Below are positions 63,333 through 64,000 of a stretch of 64,000 bases of DNA, one piece after another (position 1 is the stretch's first letter; each line of letters opens with the position of its first letter). The DNA comes from Bradyrhizobium sp. CB1015. GTDB taxonomy: Bacteria; Pseudomonadota; Alphaproteobacteria; Rhizobiales; Xanthobacteraceae. The stretch spans positions 3,968,001 through 4,032,000 of the forward strand of contig NZ_CP104174.1 of the NCBI RefSeq assembly GCF_025200925.1, written 5' to 3'. Under the pieces are notes generated by a model. It was given only the letters and a program-made list of their open reading frames with translations. It had not been told where the DNA came from and ran no database searches. A program made the translations under genes and the position numbers.

Positions 63333-64000
63333 ATGACCCGGCTGGCAACGCGTTTCGCGACACTTCAACTGAAGAACCCGATCGTGGTGGGGTCGGGGCC
63401 TTCGACAGACACGTTCGACGATATCCGGCGCGCCGAAGATGCGGGTGCGGCCGCCGTGATCACGAAGTCGATCGGAAGGCACGCGCCGACGCCGCTTCAG
63501 CCGACGGATCAACGCCGCTACAGATGGCAGAAGGGCATCGGCTGCCATCTGAAATCGACCTACCTGAAGGAGATCCTTTCGCTGGAATTCGGCAGCGACC
63601 TGGTGCGGCGATCGAAGCAGAGCTGCTCGTTTCCCGTGATCGCCTCGGTCTTCTTTCCCTCGTTGCAGACTGACGAAGACATCGCGGTCTGGAAATCCCT
63701 GATCCACGCCCAGGAGCTGGCGGGCGCAGACGCGGTCCAGCTCGATTTCTTCTACATCGATCTGCGAAAACTGAGCGACGAGCGGATTAGCCAGTTCTGT
63801 GCCGCCGTCGCCGAGATCATCGACGACGCATCGATCCCGGTATTCCCCAAGTTGAACATCGGCATGGATGAGGATCTCGTGCGCGGCCTGTACGGGCTCG
63901 TCCGGACGCCCGGCTACATCATGATCGACTCGATCCGCTGTGAACCGCTGGTCGACGTCGATCGGGCAGGGGCGCCGCTGTTTGACGGCCTGCTGCACCG
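63333..64000 (+). CDS. Dihydroorotate-dehydrogenase-like FMN flavoprotein, N-terminal part
   Basis: The frame starts at the ATG at 63333 and is open to the end of the window (222 codons). The N-terminus TRFATLQLKNPIVVGSGPST, followed by GAAAVITKSIGRHAPTP, is that of class 1 dihydroorotate dehydrogenase and PreA-type TIM barrels; SFPVIASVF and PVFPKLNIGM are the next barrel strands, with the Lys that contacts FMN. The usual NxxCPN strand reads VQLDFFYIDL, so this is a divergent subgroup that may act on a different substrate. It follows the radical SAM gene after 12 bases and completes the plus-strand arm of the cluster. Confidence 0.8.
   Translation, partial: MTRLATRFATLQLKNPIVVGSGPSTDTFDDIRRAEDAGAAAVITKSIGRHAPTPLQPTDQRRYRWQKGIGCHLKSTYLKEILSLEFGSDLVRRSKQSCSFPVIASVFFPSLQTDEDIAVWKSLIHAQELAGADAVQLDFFYIDLRKLSDERISQFCAAVAEIIDDASIPVFPKLNIGMDEDLVRGLYGLVRTPGYIMIDSIRCEPLVDVDRAGAPLFDGLLH

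Overview
This is a 64 kb chromosomal window from a high-GC alphaproteobacterium. Gene families, dense ABC-transporter operons and codon use suggest a Bradyrhizobium-like member of the Hyphomicrobiales; this is inferred from gene content, not from a marker gene. I saw no rRNA, tRNA, CRISPR array, transposase or phage gene. Most of the window is catabolic and transport accessory DNA built from compact operons with ATGA or GTGA stop-start overlaps.

Region 1 (1-19.2 kb) looks like an amine or amino-acid-derivative utilisation block. It holds the end of a ghrA-like reductase, a cupin, GabD-type semialdehyde dehydrogenase, a HAD hydrolase, a class III aminotransferase, an Lrp regulator and a DAO-family oxidase. 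A dipeptide-type ABC transporter follows with two more DAO-family oxidases, a GNAT acetyltransferase, a D-threonine-aldolase-like PLP enzyme and a second aldehyde dehydrogenase.

Region 2 (19.8-29.9 kb) is one long operon. A sugar/polyol ABC transporter with two separate ATPases and a 67-residue membrane protein (layout like the rhizobial glycerol transporter GlpVPQUST) is followed by DhaL, DhaM, a private HPr, a private Enzyme I, a small HTH-like protein and DhaK. The inferred job is import of a C3 compound and PEP-dependent phosphorylation of dihydroxyacetone. A strong terminator ends it.

Region 3 (30.2-37.5 kb) is an oligopeptide-type ABC transporter followed by a GH51 alpha-L-arabinofuranosidase, which points to arabino-oligosaccharide uptake. 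Next, on the minus strand, lies an 1849-residue Ser/Thr-kinase-like / AAA ATPase / GAF / PAS / histidine kinase (37.7-43.2 kb).

Region 4 (43.5-51.6 kb, minus strand) is an IclR-led operon: polyamine-type ABC transporter, AroM-family protein, DUF917 protein and HyuA-type hydantoinase/oxoprolinase.

Region 5 (51.7-53.9 kb) is genomic debris: remnants of a hydrolase, an SsuC-like permease, an LLM flavin monooxygenase, a cupin protein and another alpha/beta hydrolase, with a visible rearrangement junction near 53396.

Region 6 (53.9-64.0 kb) is the best candidate for an undescribed system. A minus-strand operon encodes a helical-repeat-like protein, an alpha/beta hydrolase with a Cys nucleophile, an acyl-carrier-like protein that has lost its phosphopantetheine serine, a P-loop kinase, a GH3-type acyl-amide synthetase, two unrecognised proteins and an MFS exporter. 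It is divergent from a radical SAM protein (with a one-base frameshift) and a dihydroorotate-dehydrogenase-like flavoprotein that runs off the window. Together these look like a small-molecule biosynthesis and export cluster.
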